This document shows positions 9,306 through 19,257 of a stretch of 64,000 bases of DNA, piece by piece. Positions within the stretch are counted from its first letter, which is position 1. Each line of letters starts with the position of its first letter. The stretch lies in the NCBI RefSeq assembly GCF_000717345.1, contig NZ_JNZA01000040.1:62001-126000 (forward strand). Direction: 5' to 3'. The stretch comes from Streptomyces lydicus (lineage in GTDB: Bacteria > Actinomycetota > Actinomycetes > Streptomycetales > Streptomycetaceae). The notes beneath the pieces are model-generated. The model searched no databases, was not told the origin of the DNA, and was given only the letters and a program-made list of their open reading frames with translations. The position numbers and the translations under genes were made by a program.

Positions 9306-11216
9306 ATGCCCATGGACGAACGCACCCGGGCCGATGTCGAACGGGCCGAGGCGGTCATCGTTGAGCACTATCCACGGCTCGTCCGCCTCGCCTACCTCGT
9401 GCTACCCCCGTCGATGGGCCGCCACCGCCGGGTCCTGACCGCGCACGGCCTGGTCCAGCGGGCGCTGCCGCGGGCCAACCGCCGCCGGCCGCCCCGCGGG
9501 CTGCCGGCGCAGCGCGGACCGGCCCCCGAGTCCGGCTACGACCAGGTGCGGCTGCGGATCCTGCGGCTGGCCCTGGCGTACGAGGGCCGGCCGGGCCCGG
9601 GACTGCCGGCGGTGCCCGTGGTCTGGGGGCTCCGGCTCTTCCCGCGGGCCGGCGGCGCCGATGAACTCGCCCTGGACCAGGCGCTGTCCGCCGTCCCGGC
9701 AGCGGTGCGGGCGGCCCTCGGGCTGTGGCACCTGGAGGGCCTGGACGAGGACGCGGCGCGCGCCGTGCTGGAGCGGGCCGGGGCCGAGGACCCGGACGCC
9801 GCGCAGCGGGCCGCCGGACACCTCGACCGGGAGACCGTGACCGGCGCCGCGGCGCTGCTCAACTCCGGCGAGTTCGACCCGTGCACGGTGCAGACCCGGC
9901 CGACGGACCTGCTGCGCCGCCGGCAGCGGGTGCGGGTCGCGGTCGCGCTGGCGGCCGTGGCGGCGATCGGCGTGGTGGTGGCGGCGGTGCCCGGCGGCGA
10001 CGACCGGCCGGCCCCCGCCGCGACCGTCGCCCAGCAGGCCCTGGACCCGGCCCGGCTGCTGCGTACCCCCAACGAGCAGTGGGCCGACACCTCCCGCGTC
10101 GACTTCACCGCCTGGCCCGCCCGGGGCCGGCAGGCCGGCGACCGGGAGCTGCTGGGACGGGCGCTGCGGGTGTGGGCGGCGCCGCCCGAAGGCACCCGGA
10201 TCACGGCGGCCGCGGGCACCTCCACCCGCCCGCCCGGCCATCCGCCGCAGCTGCTGTACGCCGGGCTGATCGACAACGTCATGGTGGTGGTGCTGTACGA
10301 CGGCGAGCGCCTGGTCCGCTACGCAGAGCCGGAGGACGCCACCCCCACGCTGCACTTCGCCCGCGTCGACGCCGCGGATGTGACGACCGCCGCGGGGCTG
10401 GTCATCGGCCGGGGCAACGGCTGGATGCGCTATCTGCTCGCACCGTGGATCTCCGACGTCGCCAGCCGCGATCTGCTCGCCCCGGGCGCCCCGCCGCACG
10501 GACTGCACGTCGCCCCGGACGGGGTCACCGACCGCATCCCCACCCCGCCCCCGGCGGGCGCCGGCTGCGGACGCTGGCCGGTGGCGCAGTTCCGCCCCTC
10601 GACGCGGCTCGGCGGGAGCACCCCCGCCTTCCTGCTCGCCGACCTCGACGACCTCGTGCCCGTCCACCTCACCTCGGGACCGCCGGCGTCCGGCGGCGCC
10701 CCGGGAGCCGGGCCGCACGAGGCGACCGACCCGGCGGCGCTGCGGACCTGGGCGCGTACCGCGTGCTCGCTCGGGGCGCTGCGGGGCGCCGGCGTACGGA
10801 CCGTCAACGACTGGGCGTTCGCCGAGCAGCCCCTGCCCGAGGGCGGCGGCCGGGCGACCTGGGTCTGCACCCGCGCCGACACCTGGCGCGGCCCCGGCAG
10901 CGTGACCGTCCGCTTCCTGCCGCCCGCCGCCCGGCCGGCCGACCCGGGGCGGCTCGCGGGGCGGGCCGCCTCCACCGTGACCTGCGGGCGCTTCGGCCCG
11001 CAGGTGGTTGGGGACGTCAACTGGCGGGCGCAGTCCGGCAGGTGGTACCTGCTCGCGGCCGGCGGCGGCCCCGTCACCGGGCTCGATGCCACCGGCGGCG
11101 TACGGGCCACCGCCAAGGCCACCGCGCTCGCCGCACCCGCTCCCGGTCCCGGCGCCCGTGCGGAGGTGGTCGGCCGGCTCCGGGACGGCCGCACGGTGCG
11201 GGCGCTCCGGCCGTAG
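9306..11216 (+). CDS. Sigma-factor-like N-terminal domain fused to a membrane anchor and extracytoplasmic domain
   Basis: A 636-residue protein. The first about 200 residues resemble a degenerate sigma-24 protein: an N-terminal ERAEAVIVEHYPRLVRLAYLVLPPS region-2-like helix, then ALDQALSAVPAAVRAALGLWHLEGLDEDAARAVL, which resembles the region-4 helices. A single membrane segment follows (about 215-235, VAVALAAVAAIGVVVAAVP). The remaining about 400 residues would be outside the cell and contain scattered cysteines (GAGCGRW, RTACSLGALRG, TWVCTRAD, TVTCGRFG). I recognise the type from Streptomyces but no function. Low sigma similarity means transcriptional activity is doubtful. The start is ATG 9306, with a second in-frame ATG six bases later. 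Confidence 0.8.
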   Translation: MPMDERTRADVERAEAVIVEHYPRLVRLAYLVLPPSMGRHRRVLTAHGLVQRALPRANRRRPPRGLPAQRGPAPESGYDQVRLRILRLALAYEGRPGPGLPAVPVVWGLRLFPRAGGADELALDQALSAVPAAVRAALGLWHLEGLDEDAARAVLERAGAEDPDAAQRAAGHLDRETVTGAAALLNSGEFDPCTVQTRPTDLLRRRQRVRVAVALAAVAAIGVVVAAVPGGDDRPAPAATVAQQALDPARLLRTPNEQWADTSRVDFTAWPARGRQAGDRELLGRALRVWAAPPEGTRITAAAGTSTRPPGHPPQLLYAGLIDNVMVVVLYDGERLVRYAEPEDATPTLHFARVDAADVTTAAGLVIGRGNGWMRYLLAPWISDVASRDLLAPGAPPHGLHVAPDGVTDRIPTPPPAGAGCGRWPVAQFRPSTRLGGSTPAFLLADLDDLVPVHLTSGPPASGGAPGAGPHEATDPAALRTWARTACSLGALRGAGVRTVNDWAFAEQPLPEGGGRATWVCTRADTWRGPGSVTVRFLPPAARPADPGRLAGRAASTVTCGRFGPQVVGDVNWRAQSGRWYLLAAGGGPVTGLDATGGVRATAKATALAAPAPGPGARAEVVGRLRDGRTVRALRP

Positions 11217-11343
11217 GCGGGCGGGGCGGCCCGGGCCGGTGAAGCGGTCCGTGAATCCGGACAGGAGATGTCGGGTTTCGCTGTCATCGTCACCGTGTAC
11301 GGAGGCCGGACACACCTGACCACCACACCGAGGAGCGGCGTAC

Positions 11344-12288
11344 ATGACGGCACAGGCAGCAACGGGGCAGGCGGCAGCGGGGGAGCTGGCCGGGCGGGTG
11401 GCGCTGGTCGCCGGGGCGACCCGGGGCGCGGGGCGGGCGATGGCGGTCGAGCTGGGCCGGGCCGGCGCCCTGGTGTACGTGACCGGGCGGACGACCCGGG
11501 AGCGGGTCAGCGAGGTCGGCCGGCCCACGGAGACGATCGAGCAGACCGCGGAGCTGGTGACCGCGGCGGGAGGCACCGGGATCGCCGTACCGACCGACCA
11601 TCTGGAGCCCGCGCAGGTCAAGGCGCTGATCGAGCGCATCGACCGTGAGCAGGGGCGGCTGGACGTGCTGGTCAACAGCGTCTGGGGCGGCGACCGGCTG
11701 ATCGAGTTCGACACCAGGCTCTGGGACCTGGATCTGGACAACGCCTTGCGGATGTTCCGCCTGGGCATCGACACCCACGTCATCACCAGCCATTTCGCGC
11801 TGCCGCTGCTGATCAGGCGGCCCGGCGGGCTGGTGGTCGAGGTCACCGACGGCACCGCCGCGTTCAACCGCCGCTACCGCGGCAGCCTCTGCTTCGACCT
11901 GACGAAGAACGCCCCGCACCGGATCGCCTTCGGCCTCGCCGCCGAGCTGACGGAACACGGCGGCACGGCGGTCTCGCTCACCCCCGGCTTCCTGCGGTCC
12001 GAGGAGATGCTGGATCACTTCGGGGTGACGGAGGAGACCTGGCGCGAGGCGGTCGCCCAGGAGCCGCACTTCGCCATCGCCGAGTCGCCGGCCCTGATCG
12101 GCCGCGGCGTCCGCGCGCTCGCCGCCGACCCGGAACGGGCGCGCTGGACCGGGCAGTCCCTCTCCAGTGGCCAGCTGGCGAAGGAGTACGGCTTCACCGA
12201 CACCGACGGCTCCCGCCCGGACTGCTTCGGCTACTTCGAGGACGTGGTCTTCGGCGGCAAGCAGGCCACCGCCGCGGACTACCGGTAG
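11344..12288 (+). CDS. Short-chain dehydrogenase/reductase
   Basis: A 314-residue SDR enzyme. The NAD(P)-binding motif is VALVAGATRGAGRAMAVEL, with a Rossmann acidic/basic tail VYVTGRTTRE. The family NNAG motif is replaced by VNSVWGG, and the catalytic YxxxK appears altered (CFDLTKNAPHR, with F for Y). It is therefore an atypical SDR, possibly with a changed catalytic mechanism. A GAGGAG ribosome-binding site lies 9 bases before ATG 11344. It converges on the WYL-regulator gene. Confidence 0.88.
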   Translation: MTAQAATGQAAAGELAGRVALVAGATRGAGRAMAVELGRAGALVYVTGRTTRERVSEVGRPTETIEQTAELVTAAGGTGIAVPTDHLEPAQVKALIERIDREQGRLDVLVNSVWGGDRLIEFDTRLWDLDLDNALRMFRLGIDTHVITSHFALPLLIRRPGGLVVEVTDGTAAFNRRYRGSLCFDLTKNAPHRIAFGLAAELTEHGGTAVSLTPGFLRSEEMLDHFGVTEETWREAVAQEPHFAIAESPALIGRGVRALAADPERARWTGQSLSSGQLAKEYGFTDTDGSRPDCFGYFEDVVFGGKQATAADYR

Positions 12289-12327
12289 GCCGTGAGCGCG
12301 GCGGCCGGGGCGCGCACGGGCGCCGGC

Positions 12328-12390
12328 CCCGGGGGCGTACGGACACCGGCTCAGGCGTGTGGACAGTGTCCCGGGGGCGTACGGACACCG
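12328..12390. repeat. 21-bp direct repeat, two copies 42 bp apart
   Basis: The sequence CCCGGGGGCGTACGGACACCG occurs at 12328-12348 and again at 12370-12390, identical in all 21 bases. Both copies lie between the convergent SDR and WYL-regulator genes. Between them is a short self-complementary GGACAGTGTCC. The role is unknown. Confidence 0.8.
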
Positions 12391-12415
12391 CTCCGGGTGT
12401 AGTACGGATCCGGCT

Positions 12416-13438
12416 CTACGCGTACAGGGCAGCCGTGCGCCGGGCGGCCGCCGCGAAGCGCTCCCGCAGTGCCGGGGGGTGGAGTACCTCGCCCTCCGGC
12501 CCGAGCCCCAGCAGCTGGGCGTAGGCGACCTCGGCGGACTCCACGGCGAGCCGGACGGTCAGCCGGCCCTGCGCGTCGGGGCCGTCGCCGGACCGGGCCG
12601 CGTCGATCGCCTCCTCGGCGGCCGCGCGCTCGGTGACGTGCGGCAGCCGGCGCACCCCGTGGGTGGAGAGCCGGACCACCACCTCCTCGCGCAGGAGCGA
12701 GCGGGCGAACTGCGCGGCCCGCTCCGCCCAGAAGGCGGGCAGGTCGAACGCCTCGTCCCGGATGAACCGCCCGCCGCCCGTGGGGCCCTCCGCGCCGTCC
12801 TCTCCGCCGCCCTCTCCGCCGTCCGGGACCTCCATGGCGGTGAACCGGTCGACGCGGTAGACCCGGAAGTCCCCCTGCGCACGCGCCGCCAGATACCACA
12901 CGCCCGCCTTCAGGACCAGGCCGTACGGCTCCAACTGCCGCTCCACCTCGATGTCCTTGCGGAGGTAGCGGGCGGTGATCCGGCGGTCGTCCCAGACCGC
13001 GCCGGCGACGGCGGGCAGCAGGGCCGGGGTCCGGGGCTCCTGATACCAGGCGGGCGCGTCGAGGTGGAACCGCTGGGCGGCGCCCGTCGCGGCGTCCCGC
13101 AGCTCGGGCAGCAGTGCGGCGGAGACCTTCAGACGGGCGGCCGACGCGGCGTCCGCGAGGCCCATCTCGCGCAGCGCGGACGGCACTCCGGACAGGAAGA
13201 GGGCCTCCGCCTCGCTGCGGCCGAGGCCGGTGAGGCGGGTGCGGTAGCCGCCGATGAGGCGGTAGCCGCCGGACCGGCCGCGGTCCGCGTAGACGGGCAC
13301 CCCGGCCTCGGAGAGGGAGAGCACGTCCCGCGCGACCGTACGCTCGGACACCTCCAGCTCCTGCGCCAGCTCGGGGCCCGTCATCGACGGCCGCGCCTGG
13401 AGCAGCAACACCATCTTGATCAGCCGTGCAGCACGCAT
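12416..13438 (-). CDS. YafY-type HTH and WYL domain transcriptional regulator
   Basis: A 340-residue regulator. The N-terminal winged HTH (MRAARLIKMVLLLQARPSMTG... SERTVARDVLSLSEAGVPVYADRGRSGGYRL) is the DeoR-like HTH_11 form. The middle WYL domain follows (about residues 140-215, including WYLAARAQGDFRVYRVDRF), then a WCX-type C-terminal domain. WYL domains bind small ligands or nucleic acids. Its target is not visible; the convergent SDR gene is a candidate only by proximity. A glycine/glutamate-rich insertion (GGEGGGEDGAEGPTGGG) splits the WYL and WCX parts. Confidence 0.9.
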   Translation of the reverse strand: MRAARLIKMVLLLQARPSMTGPELAQELEVSERTVARDVLSLSEAGVPVYADRGRSGGYRLIGGYRTRLTGLGRSEAEALFLSGVPSALREMGLADAASAARLKVSAALLPELRDAATGAAQRFHLDAPAWYQEPRTPALLPAVAGAVWDDRRITARYLRKDIEVERQLEPYGLVLKAGVWYLAARAQGDFRVYRVDRFTAMEVPDGGEGGGEDGAEGPTGGGRFIRDEAFDLPAFWAERAAQFARSLLREEVVVRLSTHGVRRLPHVTERAAAEEAIDAARSGDGPDAQGRLTVRLAVESAEVAYAQLLGLGPEGEVLHPPALRERFAAAARRTAALYA

Positions 13439-13623
13439 GCCGTCATCATCCCGCCACCCACTGACAACGCGGGGGCCGCGGTGCGCGGCGCCGAGGCGGG
13501 CGTGCGAAGAAGGAAGGCCCGGCCGAAGTCAGGGCGTGACCGGCCGGGCCAGTGGGTTCCCGTGCGGAGGCTCCGGGCGCGGGTAGGTCGCCCCCGCACG
13601 GGAGTCGGTGGCCCCGGAGTGGC

Positions 13624-13653
13624 GGGCGGCCCCGGTGTCGGCCGGGGCCGCCC
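13624..13653 (-). terminator. Terminator downstream of aceE
   Basis: A perfect 12-bp GC stem (13624-13635 with 13642-13653) with a 6-base loop lies about 58 bases beyond the aceE stop. A second, longer hairpin (arms near 13559-13567 and 13594-13602) lies further on. Confidence 0.7.
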
Positions 13654-13710
13654 GTCTCTCACAGGGCGTGGTGGCGGCTGCGCCTCACCGGACGCGGGCC
13701 CGCCGAGCGC

Positions 13711-16374
13711 TCACAGCCCGTAGCGCTCCTTCGCCTCCTTGACCGTCTCCGCCTTGACCTCGCCGCGGCGGGCCAGGGCGGCCAGGGACTGGACGACGAC
13801 GGACTGGGCGTCCACACCGAAGTGGCGGCGGGCCGCCTCGCGGGTGTCGGAGAGGCCGAAGCCGTCGGTCCCGATGGAGGTCCAGTCCTGCTCGACCCAC
13901 GGCGCGATCTGGTCCGGGACGGCCCGCATCCAGTCGCTCACCGCGACGACCGGGCCGGGCGCACCGGCCAGCGCACGGGTGACGTACGGGATGCGGTCCT
14001 CGCCGTCCAGGCGGGCGGCGTCGCACTCCAGGGCGTCCCGGCGCAGCTCGCCCCAGGAGGTCGCGGACCACACGTCGGCGGCCACGTCCCAGTCCTCGGC
14101 GAGGAGCCGCTGCGCCTCCAGGGCCCAGTGGATCGCGGTACCGGAGGCCAGCAGCTGGGCGCGCGGGCTCTCGGAGGTCGCGTCGGCGGCCTCCTTGAAG
14201 CGGTAGAGGCCCTTGAGGATGCCCTCTTCGACGCCCTCGGGCATGGCGGGCTGCTGCTTGGGCTCGTTGTAGACGGTGAGGTAGTAGAAGACGTCCTCAG
14301 GGTTCTCGCCGTACATCCGGCGCAGACCGTCCTTGACGATCACCGCGATCTCGTACGCGAAGGCCGGGTCGTAGTTGAGCGACGCCGGGTTCGTGGACGC
14401 GATCAGGTGCGAGTGACCGTCGGCGTGCTGGAGGCCCTCACCGGTCAGGGTCGTACGGCCCGCGGTGGCGCCGACGATGAAGCCCTTGCCGAGCTGGTCG
14501 GCGAGCTGCCACATCTGGTCCGCGGTGCGCTGCCAGCCGAACATCGAGTAGAAGATGTAGAAGGGGATCATCGGCTCGCCGTGGGTCGCGTACGACGTGG
14601 CGGCGGCGATGAAGTCGGCCATGGCGCCGGCCTCGGTGATCCCCTCGTTGAGGATCTGGCCGTCGGTGGCCTCCTTGTAGTACATCAGCTGGTCGCGGTC
14701 GACCGGCTCGTACGTCTGGCCCTTCGGCGAGTAGATGCCGGCCGAGGGGAACAGCGACTCCATACCGAAGGTACGGGCCTCGTCCGGGACGATCGGCACC
14801 CAGCGGCGGCCGGTCTCCTTGTCCCGCATCAGGTCCTTGACCAGGCGGACGAAGGCCATGGTGGTGGCCATCTCCTGCTTGCCGGACCCCTTGTACAGGG
14901 CCTTGAAGGCGCGCTCCTCGGGCTGGGGCAGCGCGGCCGAGGCGTGCAGGCGGCGGGCCGGGGCCGGGCCGCCGAGCGCGGCGCGGCGCTCCTGGAGGTA
15001 GCGGACCTCGGGGGAGTCGGCTCCCGGGTGGCCGTACGGCACCAGGTCCTCGTCCAGCTTGGCGTCCGGGATGGGAAGGTCGAGCAGATCGCGCATCGCG
15101 CGGAACTCCTTGCCCGAGAGCTTCTTCATCTGGTGGTTGGCGTTCTTGGACTCGAATCCGGGGCCGAGGGTGTAGCCCTTGACGGTCTGGGCCAGGATCA
15201 CGGTCGGCGCGCCCTTGAACTCGACGGCGGCCTTGTACGCCGCGTACACCTTGCGGGCCTCGTGGCCGCCGCGGGAGGTGTGGAAGCACTCGGAGATCTT
15301 CGCGTCGGTCAGCACCTTCGCCATCTCGACGAGGGCCGGCTCGGCGCCGAAGAAGTGCTCGCGGATGTAGGCCACATCGCGGGTGGCGTACGTCTGGAAC
15401 TGCGCGTCCGGCACCTGGCGCAGGCGGCGGACCAGCGCGCCGGTGGTGTCGAGCTGGAAGAGCTCGTCCCAGGCGGAGCCCCACAGCGACTTGACGACGT
15501 TCCAGCCGGCGGCGCGGAACTGCGCCTCCAGCTCCTGAACGATCTTGAAGTTGGCGCGCACCGGGCCGTCCAGGCGCTGGAGGTTGCAGTTGATGACGAA
15601 GGTCAGGTTGTCCAGGCCCTCGCGGCCGGCCAGCGCGAGGGCGGCGGTCGACTCGGGCTCGTCCATCTCGCCGTCGCCCAGGAAGGCCCAGACGTGCGAG
15701 CCGGCGGTGTCCTTGATGCCGCGGCCCGCCAGGTAGCGGTTGAAACGGGCCTGGTAGATCGCCGACAGCGGGCCGAGGCCCATGGAGACGGTCGGGAACT
15801 CCCACAGCCACGGCAGCCGCCGCGGGTGCGGGTAGGAGGGCAGGCCCTTGCCGCCGGACTCCTGGCGGAAGTGGTCGAGGTGGTCCTCGGTGAGGCGGCC
15901 GTCGAGGAAGGCGCGGGCGTAGATGCCGGGGGAGGCGTGGCCCTGGATGTAGAGCTGGTCGCCGCTGCCGTCGCCCTCCTTGCCGCGGAAGAAGTGCTGG
16001 AAGCCGGTCTCGTACAGCCAGGCCGCGGACGCGAAGGTCGCGATGTGGCCGCCGACGCCGAACCGCGAGCCGCGGGTGACCATCGCCGCCGCGTTCCAGC
16101 GGTTCCAGGCGGTGATCCGGGCCTCCATCGCCTCGTCGCCCGGGAAGGCCGGCTCGGCGGAGGTCGGGATGGTGTTGACGTAGTCCGTCTCCAGGGGCGC
16201 GAGCCCGGGGGCACCGTTGTGCTCCAGCGCGCGGCGCATCAGATACGCGGCGCGATGCGGGCCCGCTGCCTTGGTGACGGCGTCAAGCGACTCGCGCCAC
16301 TCGGCGGTCTCCTCGGGGTCGCGGTCCGGGAGCTGGTCGAGCTGGCTGTACGGCAGGCGCACGGGGTCGGGCAT
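13711..16374 (-). CDS. aceE: Pyruvate dehydrogenase E1 component (homodimeric)
   Basis: Decarboxylates pyruvate with thiamine diphosphate and acetylates the E2 lipoyl group. At 887 residues it has the length of the homodimeric (E. coli AceE-type) E1. Visible features are the thiamine-diphosphate motif [10 protein letters not shown] ending in NCNLQRLDG, the conserved [15 protein letters not shown] histidine region, and the pyrimidine domain ([21 protein letters not shown]). The ATG at 16374 has AAAGGGG eight bases upstream. In actinobacteria this E1 shares its E2 with 2-oxoglutarate dehydrogenase. A GntR-type palindrome (16530-16546) lies in its upstream region. Confidence 0.97.
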   Translation of the reverse strand: MPDPVRLPYSQLDQLPDRDPEETAEWRESLDAVTKAAGPHRAAYLMRRALEHNGAPGLAPLETDYVNTIPTSAEPAFPGDEAMEARITAWNRWNAAAMVTRGSRFGVGGHIATFASAAWLYETGFQHFFRGKEGDGSGDQLYIQGHASPGIYARAFLDGRLTEDHLDHFRQESGGKGLPSYPHPRRLPWLWEFPTVSMGLGPLSAIYQARFNRYLAGRGIKDTAGSHVWAFLGDGEMDEPESTAALALAGREGLDNLTFVINCNLQRLDGPVRANFKIVQELEAQFRAAGWNVVKSLWGSAWDELFQLDTTGALVRRLRQVPDAQFQTYATRDVAYIREHFFGAEPALVEMAKVLTDAKISECFHTSRGGHEARKVYAAYKAAVEFKGAPTVILAQTVKGYTLGPGFESKNANHQMKKLSGKEFRAMRDLLDLPIPDAKLDEDLVPYGHPGADSPEVRYLQERRAALGGPAPARRLHASAALPQPEERAFKALYKGSGKQEMATTMAFVRLVKDLMRDKETGRRWVPIVPDEARTFGMESLFPSAGIYSPKGQTYEPVDRDQLMYYKEATDGQILNEGITEAGAMADFIAAATSYATHGEPMIPFYIFYSMFGWQRTADQMWQLADQLGKGFIVGATAGRTTLTGEGLQHADGHSHLIASTNPASLNYDPAFAYEIAVIVKDGLRRMYGENPEDVFYYLTVYNEPKQQPAMPEGVEEGILKGLYRFKEAADATSESPRAQLLASGTAIHWALEAQRLLAEDWDVAADVWSATSWGELRRDALECDAARLDGEDRIPYVTRALAGAPGPVVAVSDWMRAVPDQIAPWVEQDWTSIGTDGFGLSDTREAARRHFGVDAQSVVVQSLAALARRGEVKAETVKEAKERYGL

Positions 16375-16529
16375 GGGTGGCCCCTTTCCGGACGGGAGGG
16401 AAGCGGGGGTGCCGTCGAAGTCGGGCCCGGCCCGTCGCGTGGACGGTGGGTCTTCGGCGGCACCCCGTGCGAGTTCGGCAGGGTTTCGGCAGGCAGGGTG
16501 TCGCGCCCCGACAGAGGACGATACGCCTC

Positions 16530-16546
16530 TGATCGATGATCGATCA
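16530..16546. promoter_or_regulatory. 17-bp palindrome in the aceE upstream region, putative GntR operator
   Basis: TGATCGATGATCGATCA is a perfect inverted repeat around a central G, 156 bases upstream of the aceE start and next to the gntR gene. GntR-family regulators bind short palindromes of this kind. Assignment to the neighbouring regulator is inference. Confidence 0.5.
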
Positions 16547-16574
16547 ACGCTTCGGGAACGAAAAACCGCAGGTC

Positions 16575-16609
16575 GGCACGGGGTGCCGCATTTCGGGGCA
16601 CCCCGTGCC
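16575..16609 (-). terminator. Terminator downstream of the gntR gene
   Basis: A perfect 13-bp stem (16575-16587 with 16597-16609) with a 9-base loop lies 64 bases past the regulator's stop. It would insulate aceE from gntR transcription. Confidence 0.75.
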
Positions 16610-16672
16610 AGCCCCGGAGTCCGCCTCCGTTACGCCCCGCGGTCCCTCCCGGACCGTCGGTGCGCGCCGCCC

Positions 16673-17296
16673 TCAGACCCTCGGTGCGCAGCTCAGCACA
16701 TGGGTCTTCAGCAACGTCCCGATCTTCGGGTCGCGCCGCCGGAAGGCGTCCACGATCTCCTGGTGGTCCTGGGCGTGCGACCGGGGCTCCGGACTGAACC
16801 AGCGGATCGACAGCGTCGTCCACACCTCGATGCCCAGCGACTCCCAGGTGTGCAGCAGCACGGAGTTGCCGGCCGCCCGCACGACCTCCCGGTGGAAGGC
16901 CACCGTGTGCCGCACCTGCGCCTCCCCGTCACCGGTCAGATCCGCCTCGCGCAGCGCCGCCACCTCCCGTTCCAGCGCGGCGGTGTCCTCGGCCAGCCGC
17001 CCGGCGGCCAGCTCGGCGGCCACCTGCTCCAGCCCGGCCCGCACCGGATAGCTCTCCTTGAGGTCGTCCGCGGTCAGATTCCGCACGCGTACGCCCTTGT
17101 TCGGCGCCGACTCGATCAGCTGCAGCGACTCCAGCTCGCGCAGCGCCTCACGCACCGGCGTCTGGCTGACCTCCAGCTCGACCGCGATCCGCCGCTCCAC
17201 GATCCGCTCGCCCGGCTGCCAGCGGCCGCTGACGATCCCCTCGAGGATGTGCTCGCGAATCTGCTCGCGCAGCGAATGGACGACGGGCGGGGTCAT
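16673..17296 (-). CDS. GntR family (FadR/FCD type) transcriptional regulator
   Basis: A 207-residue regulator. The N-terminal winged HTH reads SLREQIREHILEGIVSGRWQPGERIVE... SQTPVREALRELESLQLIE, a textbook GntR signature. The C-terminal all-helical FCD domain shows metal/ligand-site residues (RAGLEQVAAEL, HTVAFHREVVRAAGN, DHQEIVDAF with H). The start is ATG 17296, with AGGAG seven bases upstream. It sits between sucB and aceE and just upstream of aceE, so control of the pyruvate dehydrogenase genes is likely but unproved. Confidence 0.92.
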   Translation of the reverse strand: MTPPVVHSLREQIREHILEGIVSGRWQPGERIVERRIAVELEVSQTPVREALRELESLQLIESAPNKGVRVRNLTADDLKESYPVRAGLEQVAAELAAGRLAEDTAALEREVAALREADLTGDGEAQVRHTVAFHREVVRAAGNSVLLHTWESLGIEVWTTLSIRWFSPEPRSHAQDHQEIVDAFRRRDPKIGTLLKTHVLSCAPRV

Positions 17297-17391
17297 GAGG
17301 TGCTCCTTCAGAGCGCACGGCGGGGTGGCGAGGGTGCCATTATCCGGGACGGGCGGGCGGCCCCGGCGGGGAACGGGATCGGCGACGCGCA

Positions 17392-17445
17392 AAGGGGCCG
17401 GCCCCGGCTCGTACGGAATGCTGTACGAACCGGGGCCGGCCCCTT
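17392..17445 (-). terminator. Long hairpin terminator after sucB
   Basis: The arms 17392-17414 and 17423-17445 pair over 22 of 23 positions (one C-A mismatch) around an 8-base loop. The hairpin begins 29 bases past the E2 stop codon. Confidence 0.8.
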
Positions 17446-17473
17446 GCTGTCACCTACCGGGGACTGCCGGGAC

Positions 17474-19204
17474 TCAGAGACCGATCTCGGTCTCGAACTC
17501 GGCGGCCTCCAGGAACTGCTTGACCGTGGTCAGGTAGCGGGCGGCGTCGGCGCCGTCCACCAGACGGTGGTCGTAGGAGAGCGCGAGGTAGGTCATGTCG
17601 CGCACCGCGATGGTCTCGCCGAGGTCCGGGTGGTTGATGACCACCGGGCGCTTGACGGTCGCACCGATGCCCAGGATGCCGACCTGGTTCGGGGGCACGA
17701 TGACGGTGTCGAACAGGGCGCCGCGCGAACCGGTGTTGCTGATGGTGAAGGTCGCACCGGACAGCTCGTCCGGCGTGATCTTGTTCGCGCGGACCTTGCC
17801 CGCCAGGTCCGCCGTCTTACGGGCGATACCGGCGATGTTGAGGTCACCGGCGTCCTTGATGACCGGGGTCATCAGGCCCTTCTCCGAGTCCACCGCGATA
17901 CCGACGTTCTCGGTGTCGAAGTAGGTGATGGTGCCCTCGTCCTCGTTGATCCGGGCGTTGACGACCGGGTGGGCCTTCAGCGCCTGGACGGCGGCCTTGA
18001 CGAAGAACGGCATCGGGGAGAGCTTGACGCCCTCACGCTGCGCGAAGGCGTCCTTGGCCTTGTTGCGCATCCGCATGATCGCGGTGATGTCCACCTCGAC
18101 CACGGAGGTCAGCTGCGCCTGGCCGTGCAGGGCCTTCATCATGTTGTCGCCGATGGCCTTGCGGATGCGCGGCATCTTGACGGTCTGACCGCGCAGCGGC
18201 GACGCCTCGATGACCGGAGCCTTGGTGGCGGCGGCCGGGGCGGCGGCCGGAGCCGGCGCGGCGGCCTTCGCGGCCTCGGCGGCGGCGAGGACGTCCTGCT
18301 TGCGGATGCGGCCACCGACGCCGGTGCCCTTGACCGCGGCGAGGTCCACGCCGTTCTCCGCGGCGAGCTTGCGCACCAGCGGAGTGACGTAGGCGCCGTC
18401 GCCCTCACCGGCGGCCGGCGCCGGAGCGGCAGCGGCCGGCTTGGGGGCCGGAGCAGCCGGAGCCGGAGCCGGCGCGGGGGCCGGAGCCGGCGCGGGCGCC
18501 GGGGCGGCAGCGGCCGGCGCCGGGGCGGGCGCGGGGGCCGGAGCCGGCTCGGCGGCGGGGGCCGGGGCGGCCGGGGCCGGAGCGGCGGCCGGAGCCGCGC
18601 CCTTGGCACCGATGACGGCGAGCTTGGCGCCGACCTCGGCGGTCTCGTCCTCGCCGACGACGATCTCCAGCAGGGTGCCGGAGGCCGGCGCCGGGATCTC
18701 GGTGTCGACCTTGTCGGTGGAGACCTCCAGCAGCGGCTCGTCGGCCGAGACCTCCTCGCCGACCTCCTTCAGCCAGCGGGTGACGGTGCCCTCGGTGACG
18801 CTCTCGCCGAGCGCGGGGAGGACGACGTCCGTGCCCTCGGCGCCGCCCGCGGGGGCGGCGGCGGGGGCCGGGGTCTCGGCAGCCGGAGCCGGGGTGGGCT
18901 CGGGCTGGGCAGCCGGGGCCGGAGCCTCGGCGGCCGCGGGGGCCGGGGCGGCAGCGGGCGCGCCCGTGCCGTCGTCGATGAGGGCCAGCTCGGCGCCGAC
19001 CTCCACCGTCTCGTCCTCGGCGACCTTGATGGAGGTCAGCACGCCGGCGGCCGGGGCCGGGATCTCGGTGTCGACCTTGTCGGTCGACACCTCGAGCAGC
19101 GGCTCGTCGGCCTCGACGCGCTCACCCTCGGCCTTCAGCCAGCGGGTGACGGTGCCCTCGGTGACGCTCTCGCCGAGCGCCGGCAGGGTTACGGAAACCG
19201 CCAT
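17474..19204 (-). CDS. sucB: 2-oxoacid dehydrogenase E2 (dihydrolipoamide acyltransferase) with two lipoyl domains
   Basis: Core acyltransferase of the pyruvate/2-oxoglutarate dehydrogenase complex. The order is: lipoyl domain 1 (about 1-77, lipoyl lysine K43 in [12 protein letters not shown]), Ala/Pro linker, lipoyl domain 2 (about 125-200, K165 in an identical motif), a very long Ala-Pro-rich linker (about 205-290), an E3-binding domain ([24 protein letters not shown]... RIRKQDVL) and the catalytic domain with [16 protein letters not shown] carrying the active His. AAGGAG lies 10 bases before ATG 19204. It is followed on the same strand by gntR and preceded by lpdA with a 53-base gap, so lpdA-sucB is probably one operon. 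Whether it is named as an acetyl- or succinyltransferase is a convention; in this phylum it serves both E1 enzymes. Confidence 0.95.
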   Translation of the reverse strand: MAVSVTLPALGESVTEGTVTRWLKAEGERVEADEPLLEVSTDKVDTEIPAPAAGVLTSIKVAEDETVEVGAELALIDDGTGAPAAAPAPAAAEAPAPAAQPEPTPAPAAETPAPAAAPAGGAEGTDVVLPALGESVTEGTVTRWLKEVGEEVSADEPLLEVSTDKVDTEIPAPASGTLLEIVVGEDETAEVGAKLAVIGAKGAAPAAAPAPAAPAPAAEPAPAPAPAPAPAAAAPAPAPAPAPAPAPAPAAPAPKPAAAAPAPAAGEGDGAYVTPLVRKLAAENGVDLAAVKGTGVGGRIRKQDVLAAAEAAKAAAPAPAAAPAAATKAPVIEASPLRGQTVKMPRIRKAIGDNMMKALHGQAQLTSVVEVDITAIMRMRNKAKDAFAQREGVKLSPMPFFVKAAVQALKAHPVVNARINEDEGTITYFDTENVGIAVDSEKGLMTPVIKDAGDLNIAGIARKTADLAGKVRANKITPDELSGATFTISNTGSRGALFDTVIVPPNQVGILGIGATVKRPVVINHPDLGETIAVRDMTYLALSYDHRLVDGADAARYLTTVKQFLEAAEFETEIGL

Positions 19205-19257
19205 GGTTTCGGTTGCTCCTTACGAATGTGCGGATGTGGTCGCGCCCGGGACTGGGG

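Noticed and set aside
18421..18600. A GC-rich repetitive stretch as a possible repeat array
   Set aside because: It encodes the Ala-Pro linker of the E2 protein; the repetition is codon-level low complexity, not a repeat element.
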